Positions 1 through 8,655 of a stretch of DNA of 64,000 nucleotides are shown here, in pieces (position 1 is the stretch's first letter; each line of letters begins with the position of its first letter). The stretch is from Bacteroidales bacterium UBA6397 (GTDB lineage: Bacteria > Bacteroidota > Bacteroidia > Bacteroidales > UBA932). The notes beneath the pieces were generated by a model. That model was not told the DNA's origin. It did not search any database and saw only the letters and a list, made by a program, of their open reading frames with translations. Both the position numbers and the translations under genes were made by a program. The stretch is from positions 65,046 to 129,045 of the forward strand of contig DJQB01000002.1 of NCBI GenBank assembly GCA_002439875.1, read 5' to 3'.

Positions 1-1754
1 AGGAGACCGAAGGCAGCGACGAGATGAACAAGGTCGTAGAGGAGGCCACCGCGCTGATGACCGAGCATGAGGACAACATCTCGATGAACAAGGCGTTCTT
101 CGGGCGCGTGAAGGCTGTCCATGACGCTGATCAGAGCGGACTTACGAGAGAGCAGCAGATGGTGCTCAAGAAACTCTACCAGAGTTTCACCCGTAACGGT
201 GTGGACCTTGACGAGGCCGCTCAGGCGAGACTCAAGGAGATCAATCAGAAGATCGCCGCCGCCCAGCAGAAATTCGGCACTAACCTGCTCGCAGAGAACA
301 ATGCCTTCAAGGAGAAATTCGGAATCCCGGTCTCATCCTACACCTCCGAGATGACCTCCTGCGAGGACAGAAGCCGCCGCGAGGAGATGTTCAAGGCATA
401 TTCCTCAAGGGGCAACAATGGCAATGAATATGACAACAAGGCTCTCTGCCTTGAGATCCTGAATCTCCGCGCCGAGAAGGCTAGACTGCTTGGTTTCGAC
501 AACTTCGCCGCCTACCAGCTTGACGACAAGATGGCGCACGATCCTGGGACCGTAGACGCTTTCCTTGACAAGATCATAGGCCCTGCTGTCAGCAAGGCCA
601 AGGAGGAGATCGTTGACATGCAGAAGGTTATGGACGAGGACATCCAGGCCGGCAAGGTGGCCGCAGGCTCGAAGATCGAGTCTTGGGACTGGTTCTACTA
701 TGCCGAGAAGGTACGCGCGCGGAAATATTCATTGGACGAGAATCTGACGAAGCCATATTTCCGGATGGAGAATGTCCGCGACGGCATATTCTTCGCCGCC
801 CACAAGCTCTACGGCATCAATGTCGAGCCGCTGAAGGACGTTCCGCTTTACAACCCTGCGGTCGAGGCTTTCAAGGTGACGGACGCCGACGGCAGCCTTC
901 TTGGAATATTCTCGACCGACTACTTCCCTCGCGCTTCGAAGAGGGGCGGTGCGTGGATGACGAATTTCCGTGAGCAATATGTTGACGCGCAGGGGAATGA
1001 CGTTCGACCGATCGTCATCAATGTCGGGAACATGACCGCTCCGACCGACTCGCTTCCGGCATTGTTCACGATTGATGAGGTCCTTACCGTGTTCCACGAG
1101 TTCGGCCACGCCCTTCACGGTCTTCTTTCTAAATGCCACTATCCGTCAGTCAGCGGCACCAACGTGGCACGCGACTTTGTCGAGACATTCTCTCAGTTCA
1201 ATGAGAACTGGGCTTTCCAGCCGGAGATCCTCGCCGAATATGCCAAACATTACGAGACAGGTGAAGTCATTCCGGATTCTCTCGTGACTAAAATCAACAA
1301 CGCAAGCAAGTTCAATCAGGGCTTCATGACATCCGAGCTTTGCGCGGCCTCCATTCTGGACATGAAGTGGCACGAGCTCACGGAGGCTGACCTTGCGAAG
1401 CTTTCCGAGGGAGACCAGGCCGCCAATGTGGCTGACTTCGAGAAGAAGGTCTGCAAGCAGATGGGTCTCATCGACGAGATCATCCCTCGCTACCGCACCA
1501 CCTATTTCAACCACATCTTCAACAGCGGCTACAGCGCCGGCTACTACAGCTATCTCTGGGCCGAGGTTTTGGACAAGGATGCCTTCGAGTACTTCCAGCG
1601 GCAGGGAATATACAATCCTGAGGTCGCGTTGAAGTTCCGTCAGACCTTCCTTGAGAAGGGTGGCAGCGAGGAGCCGATGACCCTCTACCTCTCCTTCCGT
1701 GGGGCCCGGCCGGATCCCGGTGCCCTTCTCCGCGCCCGTGGCCTGGCTGAGTAA
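1..1754 (+). CDS. dcp: M3-family peptidyl-dipeptidase / oligopeptidase (5' end outside window)
   Basis: Zinc metallopeptidase of family M3 (Dcp / oligopeptidase A type), expected to cleave short peptides and remove C-terminal dipeptides in the cytosol or periplasm. The zinc site HEFGH begins at base 1095 (residue 358 counted from the ATG at base 24), and the third ligand is the Glu of the following DFVETFSQ segment. The C-terminus (RFRG-like stretch, then ALLRARG) matches the usual family end. Family members are about 690 residues. Here 576 follow the ATG at 24, and the reading frame stays open to base 1, so that ATG is probably internal and the true start lies to the left. Reading frame 3. 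A strong hairpin terminator follows. Confidence 0.93.
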   Translation, partial: ETEGSDEMNKVVEEATALMTEHEDNISMNKAFFGRVKAVHDADQSGLTREQQMVLKKLYQSFTRNGVDLDEAAQARLKEINQKIAAAQQKFGTNLLAENNAFKEKFGIPVSSYTSEMTSCEDRSRREEMFKAYSSRGNNGNEYDNKALCLEILNLRAEKARLLGFDNFAAYQLDDKMAHDPGTVDAFLDKIIGPAVSKAKEEIVDMQKVMDEDIQAGKVAAGSKIESWDWFYYAEKVRARKYSLDENLTKPYFRMENVRDGIFFAAHKLYGINVEPLKDVPLYNPAVEAFKVTDADGSLLGIFSTDYFPRASKRGGAWMTNFREQYVDAQGNDVRPIVINVGNMTAPTDSLPALFTIDEVLTVFHEFGHALHGLLSKCHYPSVSGTNVARDFVETFSQFNENWAFQPEILAEYAKHYETGEVIPDSLVTKINNASKFNQGFMTSELCAASILDMKWHELTEADLAKLSEGDQAANVADFEKKVCKQMGLIDEIIPRYRTTYFNHIFNSGYSAGYYSYLWAEVLDKDAFEYFQRQGIYNPEVALKFRQTFLEKGGSEEPMTLYLSFRGARPDPGALLRARGLAE

Positions 1755-1783
1755 TTCGCATTCCCGGTCATTGAGCCCGTCCC

Positions 1784-1808
1784 GGTCACTGAGCCTGTCG
1801 AAGTGACC
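1784..1808. repeat. Dispersed 25-bp element, intergenic copy
   Basis: A full copy of the window-wide element with core CTGAGCCTGTCGAAGTGAC, bounded by GGTCA and TGACC so that its ends are complementary. A partial direct copy (GGTCATTGAGCC) begins at 1766. It lies just after the M3 peptidase stop. Six other loci in this window carry related copies. Confidence 0.85.
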
Positions 1809-1843
1809 GGATTTGCCAAATTACTGAAGTACCCGCTGACAGA

Positions 1844-1911
1844 AGGACAGAAAAAAGGCAAATGGCGAATTTTGCACGTTACCAAAATTCGCCATTTGAT
1901 TTTTCTGTCCT
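1844..1911. terminator. Long two-part hairpin terminator after the M3 peptidase gene
   Basis: The inner stem is a perfect 15-bp inverted repeat (1860-1874 with 1883-1897, 8-base loop). Outside it, AGGACAGAAAAA at 1844-1855 pairs perfectly with TTTTTCTGTCCT at 1900-1911. The outer arms supply A and T runs on both sides, so it could terminate in either direction. Confidence 0.8.
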
Positions 1912-2058
1912 AAGCGCATTACAATGTGTTTATTTCGCCAAAATTATTCTGCTAAAATAATTCTGATAGAATAATTTTTGCTATCTTGGAATCGTCCTTT
2001 TAGGAGAATTGTTTGAATTTTTGCAGAATATGTTGATGTTTAATTGTTTATACTGATT
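1912..2058 (+). promoter_or_regulatory. AT-rich upstream region of the tricorn-like protease with inverted repeat
   Basis: AT-rich stretch between the terminator and the next gene. It holds an 11-bp perfect inverted repeat, AAAATTATTCT at 1940-1950 and AGAATAATTTT at 1968-1978, which could be an operator. TATCTTGG just downstream (about 1982) is an imperfect match to the Bacteroidota -7 box TAnnTTTG. The promoter call is tentative. Confidence 0.4.
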
Positions 2059-5000
2059 ATGACGAAATTGTTGTTAACCTTCCTATTGGGAGGAATGACG
2101 CTTTCAGCGGTCACTGAGCCTATCGAAGTGACCACCACACCGAATGCTACACCTATCATCGCTTCGACAAGCTCAGCGACCGACGAGGCCAGGCTGCTCC
2201 GGTTCCCGGCGACAAACGGGACGGATGTGGTGTTCTCCTACGCCGGTGACCTGTTCACCGCTCCGCTGGCTGGTGGCGAGGCGCGCCGCCTGACCTCGCA
2301 CATCGGCTACGAGATGTTCGCGCGCTATTCGCCGGACGGCAAGACAATCGCCTTCACCGGGGAATATGACGGCAACCGCGAGGTTTACATCATTCCGGCC
2401 AGGGGCGGAGAACCTATCCGTCTGACCTATACGGCCACCAACGGACGGGATGACCTTGGTGACAGGATGGGTCCCAACAACATCGTGATGGGATGGACAC
2501 CTGACGGAAAGAACATCATATTCAGAAACCGCACCGGCGATGGCTTCTCCGGCAAGCTTTGGACTGTCTCCGTGAACGGAGGCATGCCGAAGGAGATTCC
2601 GCTTCCGGAAGGAGGCTTCTGCTCCTATTCGCCTGACGGAAAGAAACTTGCCTACAACCGGGTGATGAGAGAGTTCCGGACGTGGAAATATTACCGTGGC
2701 GGAATGGCCGATGAGGTCTGGGTCTATGACGGCAAGAAAGTCGAGAAGATCACCGACAACCCGGCGCAGGACATATTCCCTATGTGGGTCGGTGATGAGA
2801 TTTATTTTGCCTCCGACCGTGACATGACGATGAACATTTTCGTCTATAACACGAAGACCAAGGCAACGACCAAGGTGACATCTTTTGATGACTACGATGT
2901 CAAGTTCCCGAGCACGAACGGGAAACTCGTCGTGTTTGAGAAAGGTGGCTATCTCTACAAACTCGATCCGGCTACGAAAGCCGCTGAGCAGATCCACATC
3001 ACCCTCGGCTCAGACCTTGTTTATGCGAGAGCTGAGAGGATGAATGTCGGCAAGAAGCGACGCTCATCGTTCAGCCTTTCCCCTGACGGAAAGAGAATGG
3101 CCGTCACTGCCAGAGGTGAAGTGTTCGATGTGCCTGTCGGAAAGGGCATTACCCGCAACATCACCAAGACCCCAGGCTCGAACGATCGCAGCGCGGATTG
3201 GAGTCCGGACGGCAAGTACATAGCGTTCATAGGAGACGGGACAGGGGAGACCGAGGTCTATCTTTACGATGTCACGGCTGGAGGCGTGCCTGTCCAGATC
3301 ACCAAGGACAACGACACCTACATCCGCAGCCTCCAGTGGAGTCCGGACAGCAGGCATATTCTTTACACAGACCGCAAGAACCGTATCGTCGAGGTCGATC
3401 CGTTCGCCAAGACCTCCAGAACGGTACTGCAATGCCCTGAGCAGGAGATAAGGGATGTTGAATATTCCCCTGACGGCAAATGGCTCACCTACAGCCGCCC
3501 GGCACCGAACAAGATGAGCGTGGTCTATGTCCTCAACCTCGCTTCCAGTAAGGAATATCCTGTCACGGAAAAATGGTACGATTCCAGTTCACCAGTCTTC
3601 TCAGCCGATGGCAAGTACTTGATATTCACTTCAGACCGAGATTTCCGCCCGATTTACAGCTGGATCGAGTGGAACTTCGCCTATACTGACAGAAGCGGGG
3701 TCTATATGACAATGCTTGCTGCCGGAACGCCTTCGCCACTGCTTCCTACTGACAGCGAATCCTTGAATATTCATGAATCAGAGGACGACGCTACCCCTGC
3801 CGAGGCCGACAAGAAGCCGGCCAAAGGCGGCAAGGCTGACAAAGACCAGAAGACGGCAAAGGCTTCCGGCAAGAAAACCGTGGACGTGAAGATTGACGTG
3901 GACGGCCTTCTTGACAGGACCATAAAGCTCCCTATCAGAGGTTCCCGCTCGTATTTCAGTGACGGCAAGAAACTCTGGTACAGGGATGGCCGTGGCACTC
4001 AAGTATTTGATTTCGAAACGGGCAAGTCCGAGCAGTGCTCTGAAGGGATGGTCATCTACCGTCCGGGTGACAAGAAGGCGCTCTCGACCGCCAAAGGCAA
4101 ATGGACGGCCGTGAATTTCCCTGCTGCCAAAGTAGGTGGTGGTGAGGCCGTTGATGTTGACAACATGTACACTACAGTTGATTACTCGAAGGAGTGGCCT
4201 CAGATCTTCGACGAGGTCTGGAGAGCTTTCCGCGACGGCTACTATCTTGAGAATATGCACGGACGCGACTGGAAGGCGGTAAAAGAAAAGTACGCTGCCC
4301 TTCTCCCTTACGTCAAGACCCGTCTGGATCTCAACTATGTGATCGGTGGGATGATCGGTGAGGTCGCCAGCGGCCACGCCTACGTCAATCCGGGTGACTA
4401 CCCTAAGCCGGAACGCACCCCGATGGGACTCCTCGGAGCCAAAATGAGCAAGGACAAGAGCGGCTATTTCAAGATTGGCCATATCTATTCAGGAGCGGTT
4501 TACAGAAGCGAGCTCCGCTCCCCGTTGACCGAGCCGGGGATGAACATCTCTGAGGGCGACTTCATCACAGCCATTGACGGCCAGTCACTTAAAGGCGTGG
4601 ACAACATCTACAAACTTCTCATCGGCAAGGCTGGCAAACTCGTGGAACTGACGGTGAACAAATCAGCTGCCGAGGGAGGACGCAAGGTCGTTGTCAAACC
4701 TATAGCTGATGAATATCCTCTCGAACATTACGAGTGGGTGATGAGGAACATCCGCACCGTTGAGGAAAAGTCCGGTGGCAAGGTCGGCTACATCTATATT
4801 CCTGACATGGGGCCTGAAGGTCTGAATGAGTTCGCCCGCTGGTACTATCCTCAGCTTGACAAGGAGGCTCTCATCATCGACGACCGCGCCAACGGTGGCG
4901 GAAACATCTCCCCGATGGTCATCGAAAGGCTTCTTCGCAAGGTTTACAGGATGACGATGTACAGGAACTCCAACCAGAACGGAACCATCCCAGAAGCGAC

Positions 5001-5406
5001 CCACACTGGCCCTAAAGTGCTGCTGATCAACAAATATTCCGCATCCGACGGAGACCTCTTCCCGTGGAGTTTCAAGGCCAACAACCTCGGAACCGTGATC
5101 GGAACGAGGACATGGGGCGGAATCGTGGGCATCAGCGGCTCGCTGCCTTATATGGACGGAACGGATGTGCGTGTGCCGTTCTTCACGAACTACGACGCCG
5201 CGACGGGGCAGTGGATTGTCGAGAACCATGGAGTCGATCCTGACATCCTGCTGGACAATGATCCTATTAAGGAATATGCCGGTGAGGATCAGCAGCTTGA
5301 CAAGGCCATAGAGACCGCTCTCCAGCAGATCAGGGACCGCAGGCCGCTCCCTAAGACTCCGGCTCCCCGCACCTTTAAGGATCTTGGACTTCCGGAGATC
5401 AAGTGA
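2059..5406 (+). CDS. Tricorn-like S41 protease with beta-propeller and PDZ domains
   Basis: Large exported protease of the tricorn type, expected to trim oligopeptides. Start chosen at ATG 2059, giving MTKLLLTFLL as a signal peptide; the frame extends upstream only to a TTG at 2044. Domains in order: signal peptide, beta-propeller with repeated SPDGK-type (PD40) motifs over roughly residues 40-560, a lysine-rich low-complexity linker near 575-605, a second propeller/core segment, a PDZ-like domain (about 790-880), and an S41 C-terminus. The C-terminal region has the NGGGNIS oxyanion stretch and the SASDGD catalytic motif, with the likely nucleophile near Ser996. The segment just after the signal peptide (residues 17-41) is encoded by an inverted pair of the dispersed element, so it is probably an inserted linker. 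At 1115 residues the length is normal for the family. Confidence 0.9.
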   Translation: MTKLLLTFLLGGMTLSAVTEPIEVTTTPNATPIIASTSSATDEARLLRFPATNGTDVVFSYAGDLFTAPLAGGEARRLTSHIGYEMFARYSPDGKTIAFTGEYDGNREVYIIPARGGEPIRLTYTATNGRDDLGDRMGPNNIVMGWTPDGKNIIFRNRTGDGFSGKLWTVSVNGGMPKEIPLPEGGFCSYSPDGKKLAYNRVMREFRTWKYYRGGMADEVWVYDGKKVEKITDNPAQDIFPMWVGDEIYFASDRDMTMNIFVYNTKTKATTKVTSFDDYDVKFPSTNGKLVVFEKGGYLYKLDPATKAAEQIHITLGSDLVYARAERMNVGKKRRSSFSLSPDGKRMAVTARGEVFDVPVGKGITRNITKTPGSNDRSADWSPDGKYIAFIGDGTGETEVYLYDVTAGGVPVQITKDNDTYIRSLQWSPDSRHILYTDRKNRIVEVDPFAKTSRTVLQCPEQEIRDVEYSPDGKWLTYSRPAPNKMSVVYVLNLASSKEYPVTEKWYDSSSPVFSADGKYLIFTSDRDFRPIYSWIEWNFAYTDRSGVYMTMLAAGTPSPLLPTDSESLNIHESEDDATPAEADKKPAKGGKADKDQKTAKASGKKTVDVKIDVDGLLDRTIKLPIRGSRSYFSDGKKLWYRDGRGTQVFDFETGKSEQCSEGMVIYRPGDKKALSTAKGKWTAVNFPAAKVGGGEAVDVDNMYTTVDYSKEWPQIFDEVWRAFRDGYYLENMHGRDWKAVKEKYAALLPYVKTRLDLNYVIGGMIGEVASGHAYVNPGDYPKPERTPMGLLGAKMSKDKSGYFKIGHIYSGAVYRSELRSPLTEPGMNISEGDFITAIDGQSLKGVDNIYKLLIGKAGKLVELTVNKSAAEGGRKVVVKPIADEYPLEHYEWVMRNIRTVEEKSGGKVGYIYIPDMGPEGLNEFARWYYPQLDKEALIIDDRANGGGNISPMVIERLLRKVYRMTMYRNSNQNGTIPEATHTGPKVLLINKYSASDGDLFPWSFKANNLGTVIGTRTWGGIVGISGSLPYMDGTDVRVPFFTNYDAATGQWIVENHGVDPDILLDNDPIKEYAGEDQQLDKAIETALQQIRDRRPLPKTPAPRTFKDLGLPEIK
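2109..2181. repeat. Inverted pair of the dispersed element inside the tricorn gene
   Basis: Left arm 2109-2133 carries the core with one change (GAGCCTATCGAAG). The right arm 2161-2181 is the reverse-oriented form, GCTTCGACAAGCTCAGCGACC with one base over 20 omitted here as GCTTCGACAAGCTCAGCGAC. The pair could form a hairpin in RNA. It is translated in frame and encodes the TEPIEV and STSSATDE segments right after the signal peptide. Confidence 0.8.
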
Positions 5407-5430
5407 CGCAAAGAATCAAACCTTCAAAAG

Positions 5431-5469
5431 TTATCCGCCACTCGTCCAGTATCAATGAGTGGCGGATAA
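5431..5469 (+). terminator. Hairpin after the tricorn-like gene
   Basis: A perfect 13-bp stem, TTATCCGCCACTC at 5431-5443 with GAGTGGCGGATAA at 5457-5469, and a 13-base loop. There is no clean T run directly after it, so termination efficiency is uncertain. Confidence 0.6.
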
Positions 5470-5565
5470 TGAGTTTGTAATTAAATACTTAATAGTTTGT
5501 CTTGTGTGTGTGGCATACACCCCGTCTTCACTGTTGGACGAAGAAACTGTAGGACGAAGAAATAA

Positions 5566-5595
5566 TTGCGTTTTGCAAGGTTTTGTGTAAATTTG
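5566..5595 (+). promoter_or_regulatory. Promoter for the cytochrome c cluster
   Basis: TTG at 5566-5568 (-33 element), 19-base spacer, and a perfect -7 box TAAATTTG at 5588-5595. This is the standard Bacteroidota promoter layout. The predicted start of transcription is about 20 bases before the ATG at 5621. Confidence 0.6.
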
Positions 5596-5620
5596 TAAGA
5601 TTTGTTTTTAAAGGTTCCGA

Positions 5621-7156
5621 ATGACTATGGGAGGCGGAAAGAAAGTGATAATATTCGCCGGCCTTGGTGGGCTGGTCTTAGGTGTCTGCGCCATGTTGGC
5701 GGTGGGCGGTGCGATGTCGCGCACTTCAACCAACGAGTATTGCATGAGCTGCCACTACCACGAGCAGGCGGATGCTGACTGGAAGAAATCAGAACACTAC
5801 AACAGCGGGAGTGGGGTGGTTACCGACTGCGCTGCATGCCATCTTCCTCCCAAGGAGAACGGCTACTTCCGTTACTATATGATCAAGGCCAGGATGGGAG
5901 CCAAGGACTTGTGGACCAAGATGACCAAGGACGAGGACGAGATTGACTGGAGTTCAAGGAGAACCCTTGAGCACGGGACGAAAATCGTCTATAACGAGTC
6001 CTGCGAGAAATGCCACGTCAATCTTTATCCGACCGGAATCTCGGACGATGGCATCACCGCCCATCTCTATTACGATGAAAATGCGAAAAAACTGGATCTC
6101 CAGTGCATCAGCTGCCATCTGAACACTGGCCACGATATGCCAGGTTATGAACATAAAAGGCTGGAAGGCAAGGTGATGGACTCCGGAGGTGGTGAGAAAT
6201 ATGACAGTGCGGCTGTGGTTGCTTCCTTTGCAAACTTCACGGAGACGGTTCCGGGAACGACGGCGGCCATCAGCATGGTCGCCATTCCGGGAGGCGAATT
6301 CCTGCTCGGCAGCCCGGACAACGAGCCGTTCCGCTCGGTGGATGAGGGACCTCAAAGAAAGGTCAGGATTTCCCCGTTCTTCATGGGCGAGGTTGAGGTG
6401 ACGTGGCATCAGTTCTGGGCGTTCTACAACGAGACGATGTCCGAGGGCAGAACCCCTCCGGAGAAAATCTACGCCAACAATAATCGTCCGGATGTAGATG
6501 CCGTCAGCGGTCCGACTCCTCCGTTTGGATTTCCTGACCAAGGCTGGGGAATGGGCGAGAGGCCGGCGATCACGATGACGCACTACGCTGCGGAGACCTT
6601 CTGCCAGTGGCTTTCCCTCAAGACCTGCCGCAATTACCGTCTTCCGACCGAGGCGGAATGGGAATATGCCGCCCGCGGCGGCACACAGACCCCGTACTTC
6701 TTCGAGGGAAACCCGAAGAAATATTCAAAGGAGACGTTCTGGAACAGACTGTTCGGCCCGGACACCACCTCGATCGCAACTTATGTGGTGTACTCGGAAG
6801 ACAGCTTCGGCAAGACTCAAGAGCCTTCCGAGGTAAAGGCCAACCCGTTCGGGCTTAGAAATATGCTGGGCAACGTTATGGAGTATTGCTCCGACCGATA
6901 CGCCGAGGATGCATATTCAATGATCTCTGACGGATCTTATGATCCAAAGGGGCCGGAGAACGGCGAAGAGTTCGTGGTCCGCGGCGGGGCGTATTCAGAT
7001 GACGCGTCGCGGGTGCGTTGCGCCGCCAGAAACCACACCAGAAATGACGATTGGCTTCGTACCGACCCGCAGAATCCAAAGAGCATCTGGTGGTATTCCG
7101 ACATCAAGGGAATCGGTTTCAGGGTGGTGTGCGATGTGCCCGAGGGAATATTATAA
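5621..7156 (+). CDS. Membrane tetraheme cytochrome c (NapC/NrfH-like) fused to an FGE/SUMF1-like domain
   Basis: The N-terminus has a single membrane anchor (about residues 8-32), then four CxxCH heme sites: CMSCH at 41, CAACH at 70, CEKCH at 128 and CISCH at 162. This is the pattern of NrfH/NapC quinol dehydrogenases, which pass electrons from menaquinol to periplasmic enzymes. From about residue 213 to the end there is a formylglycine-generating-enzyme-like domain (IPGGEFLLGS, LPTEAEWEYAARGG, GNVMEYCSDRY, VVRGGAYSDD, GFRVVCD). The CxRYR cysteines of true FGE are not present: the segment reads SRVRCAAR. The domain is therefore more likely structural or binding, as in GldK-type proteins, than an oxidase. 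The ATG at 5627 is an alternative start. The same-strand set downstream includes the cytochrome c maturation genes. No nrfA is present. Confidence 0.85.
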   Translation: MTMGGGKKVIIFAGLGGLVLGVCAMLAVGGAMSRTSTNEYCMSCHYHEQADADWKKSEHYNSGSGVVTDCAACHLPPKENGYFRYYMIKARMGAKDLWTKMTKDEDEIDWSSRRTLEHGTKIVYNESCEKCHVNLYPTGISDDGITAHLYYDENAKKLDLQCISCHLNTGHDMPGYEHKRLEGKVMDSGGGEKYDSAAVVASFANFTETVPGTTAAISMVAIPGGEFLLGSPDNEPFRSVDEGPQRKVRISPFFMGEVEVTWHQFWAFYNETMSEGRTPPEKIYANNNRPDVDAVSGPTPPFGFPDQGWGMGERPAITMTHYAAETFCQWLSLKTCRNYRLPTEAEWEYAARGGTQTPYFFEGNPKKYSKETFWNRLFGPDTTSIATYVVYSEDSFGKTQEPSEVKANPFGLRNMLGNVMEYCSDRYAEDAYSMISDGSYDPKGPENGEEFVVRGGAYSDDASRVRCAARNHTRNDDWLRTDPQNPKSIWWYSDIKGIGFRVVCDVPEGIL

Positions 7157-7215
7157 AGACTTCCAAGTTATTATTTAAGATTACTGAATTTAATAACATA
7201 AAGACTATTAATAAA

Positions 7216-8571
7216 ATGAGCAACAAAATGGACAGAAGATCCTTTCTTGGCAAGAGCGCCAAGATCGGTGTAGGTCTGGTAGGCGGCAGCGTCCTGCTGT
7301 CAGCCTGCGCAAGCGGAGACAAATCCGGCAAGATGACTCCCCTCAGGCAGCCAGGCGAGTACTATGTTCCAGAGCTTCCTGACAAGGCCATTGATGGAAA
7401 GGAACTTAAAGTTGGAGTGATTGGTTGTGGCGGTCGTGGAAGCGGTGCCACAAACAACCTGCTGAACGCCGCCGACGGCATCAAGGTGACAGCCCTTGGT
7501 GATGTATTTGCGGATCGCCTGAACGGTCTGCGCGACAGCATCAAGGAAAAGTGGAATCAGGAAGTTCCCGAGGATCACTGCTTCACCGGCTTCGATGCCT
7601 ACAAGCAGGTCATAGATTCTGGAGTTGATATGGTGATTGTGGCCACCCCTCCGGTCTTCCGTCCGGCTCACTTTCAGTACGCCACCGAAAAGGGTGTCCA
7701 CTCGTTTCTTGAAAAACCTATCGCTGTGGATTCCAAGGGCTATCGCCTGATCATGGCGACCGCCAAGCAGGCCGAGGCCAAGGGACTCAGTGTCGTGACC
7801 GGAACCCAGCGCCACCATCAGAGGTCTTACGTGGAGTCTTTCAAGAAGATTCAGGAAGGCATGATCGGCGAGATCACCGGTGGCAATGTTTACTGGAATC
7901 AGGGTATGCTCTGGTACAAAGAGCGTCAGCAGGGTTGGAGCGACATGGAATGGATGATCCGCGACTGGGTCAACTGGAAGTGGCTTTCCGGTGACCACAT
8001 CGTTGAGCAGCACGTGCACAACATCGATGTGTTCAACTGGATGATTGGAGGGCATCCTATCAAGGCGACAGGCTTCGGCAGCCGCCAGCGCCGCGTCACC
8101 GGTGACCAGTACGACAACTTCAGCATTGACTTTGAATATGAGAACGGAGTCCATCTGCACAGTATGTCCCGTCAGATCGACGGCTGCTCCAACAATGTCA
8201 GTGAATATGTCCGTGGCACCAAGGGCTACTGGAGCTCCTCGGATTTCGCCATCCGTGACCATCAGGGAAATGTTCTTTGGCAGTTCGATTCTGAGGCGGA
8301 AAAGGCTCAGTACAAGCAGACCAACCCTTATGTGCTTGAGCACGTGGATTGGGTGAACCACATCCGTAAAGGTGAGGCCCATGTTGAAGCCGGAGAGGAC
8401 GGAATCTCCTCTCTGTGCGGAGTGATGGGCCGCGAGGCCGCCTACACCGGCAAGACCATCTCCTGGGACGAGATCAGCGCCTCCGACCTGGATTACCTCC
8501 CGGAGAAGCTTGAGCTCGGCAAGATGGACATGAGCAAGTACACCGTCCCCGTTCCTGGATCAGAAAAATAA
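7216..8571 (+). CDS. Tat-exported Gfo/Idh/MocA family oxidoreductase lipoprotein
   Basis: NAD(P)-type oxidoreductase of the Gfo/Idh/MocA family, which acts on sugars and inositols. Start chosen at ATG 7216 because it gives a twin-arginine signal (DRRSFLGKSA, Arg7-Arg8) followed by the lipobox LSAC (Cys31). The product should be folded with its cofactor in the cytoplasm, then exported and lipid-anchored. The Rossmann motif GVIGCGGRGSG is near residues 67-77, and the family motif EKP is at 166-168. A histidine-rich active-site stretch (DHIVEQHVHNID) lies near residue 260. Length 451 residues. It starts 59 bases after the cytochrome-FGE gene, probably in the same transcript. By family it could be a 3-dehydrogenase of glycosides, but substrate and electron acceptor cannot be read from sequence. 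Confidence 0.9.
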   Translation: MSNKMDRRSFLGKSAKIGVGLVGGSVLLSACASGDKSGKMTPLRQPGEYYVPELPDKAIDGKELKVGVIGCGGRGSGATNNLLNAADGIKVTALGDVFADRLNGLRDSIKEKWNQEVPEDHCFTGFDAYKQVIDSGVDMVIVATPPVFRPAHFQYATEKGVHSFLEKPIAVDSKGYRLIMATAKQAEAKGLSVVTGTQRHHQRSYVESFKKIQEGMIGEITGGNVYWNQGMLWYKERQQGWSDMEWMIRDWVNWKWLSGDHIVEQHVHNIDVFNWMIGGHPIKATGFGSRQRRVTGDQYDNFSIDFEYENGVHLHSMSRQIDGCSNNVSEYVRGTKGYWSSSDFAIRDHQGNVLWQFDSEAEKAQYKQTNPYVLEHVDWVNHIRKGEAHVEAGEDGISSLCGVMGREAAYTGKTISWDEISASDLDYLPEKLELGKMDMSKYTVPVPGSEK

Positions 8572-8573
8572 CC

Positions 8574-8597
8574 GGTCACTGAGCCTGTCGAAGTGAC
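8574..8597. repeat. Dispersed element copy after the Gfo/Idh gene
   Basis: Intact core CTGAGCCTGTCGAAGTGAC preceded by GGTCA, two bases after the stop codon of the oxidoreductase. It sits at the junction with the reverse-strand ATPase gene. Confidence 0.85.
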
Positions 8598-8616
8598 TGA
8601 AAATTGAATATGATTA

Positions 8617-8655
8617 AGGGGATGACCAGAAATCTATTTTGGTCATCCTCTTTGG
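8617..8655. terminator. Bidirectional hairpin between convergent genes
   Basis: A perfect 9-bp stem, GGATGACCA at 8620-8628 with TGGTCATCC at 8640-8648, continued by A/T pairs in the loop and followed by TCTTT on the plus strand. The stop codon of the reverse-strand ATPase (TGA at 8645-8643) lies inside the stem. Confidence 0.7.

Noticed and set aside
5571..5587. TTTTG twelve bases before the -7 box as the -33 element
   Set aside because: The spacing is too short for a Bacteroidota promoter; the TTG at 5566-5568 with a 19-base spacer fits better. Similar 12-base spacings upstream of aspS and the sugar carrier were also not used.
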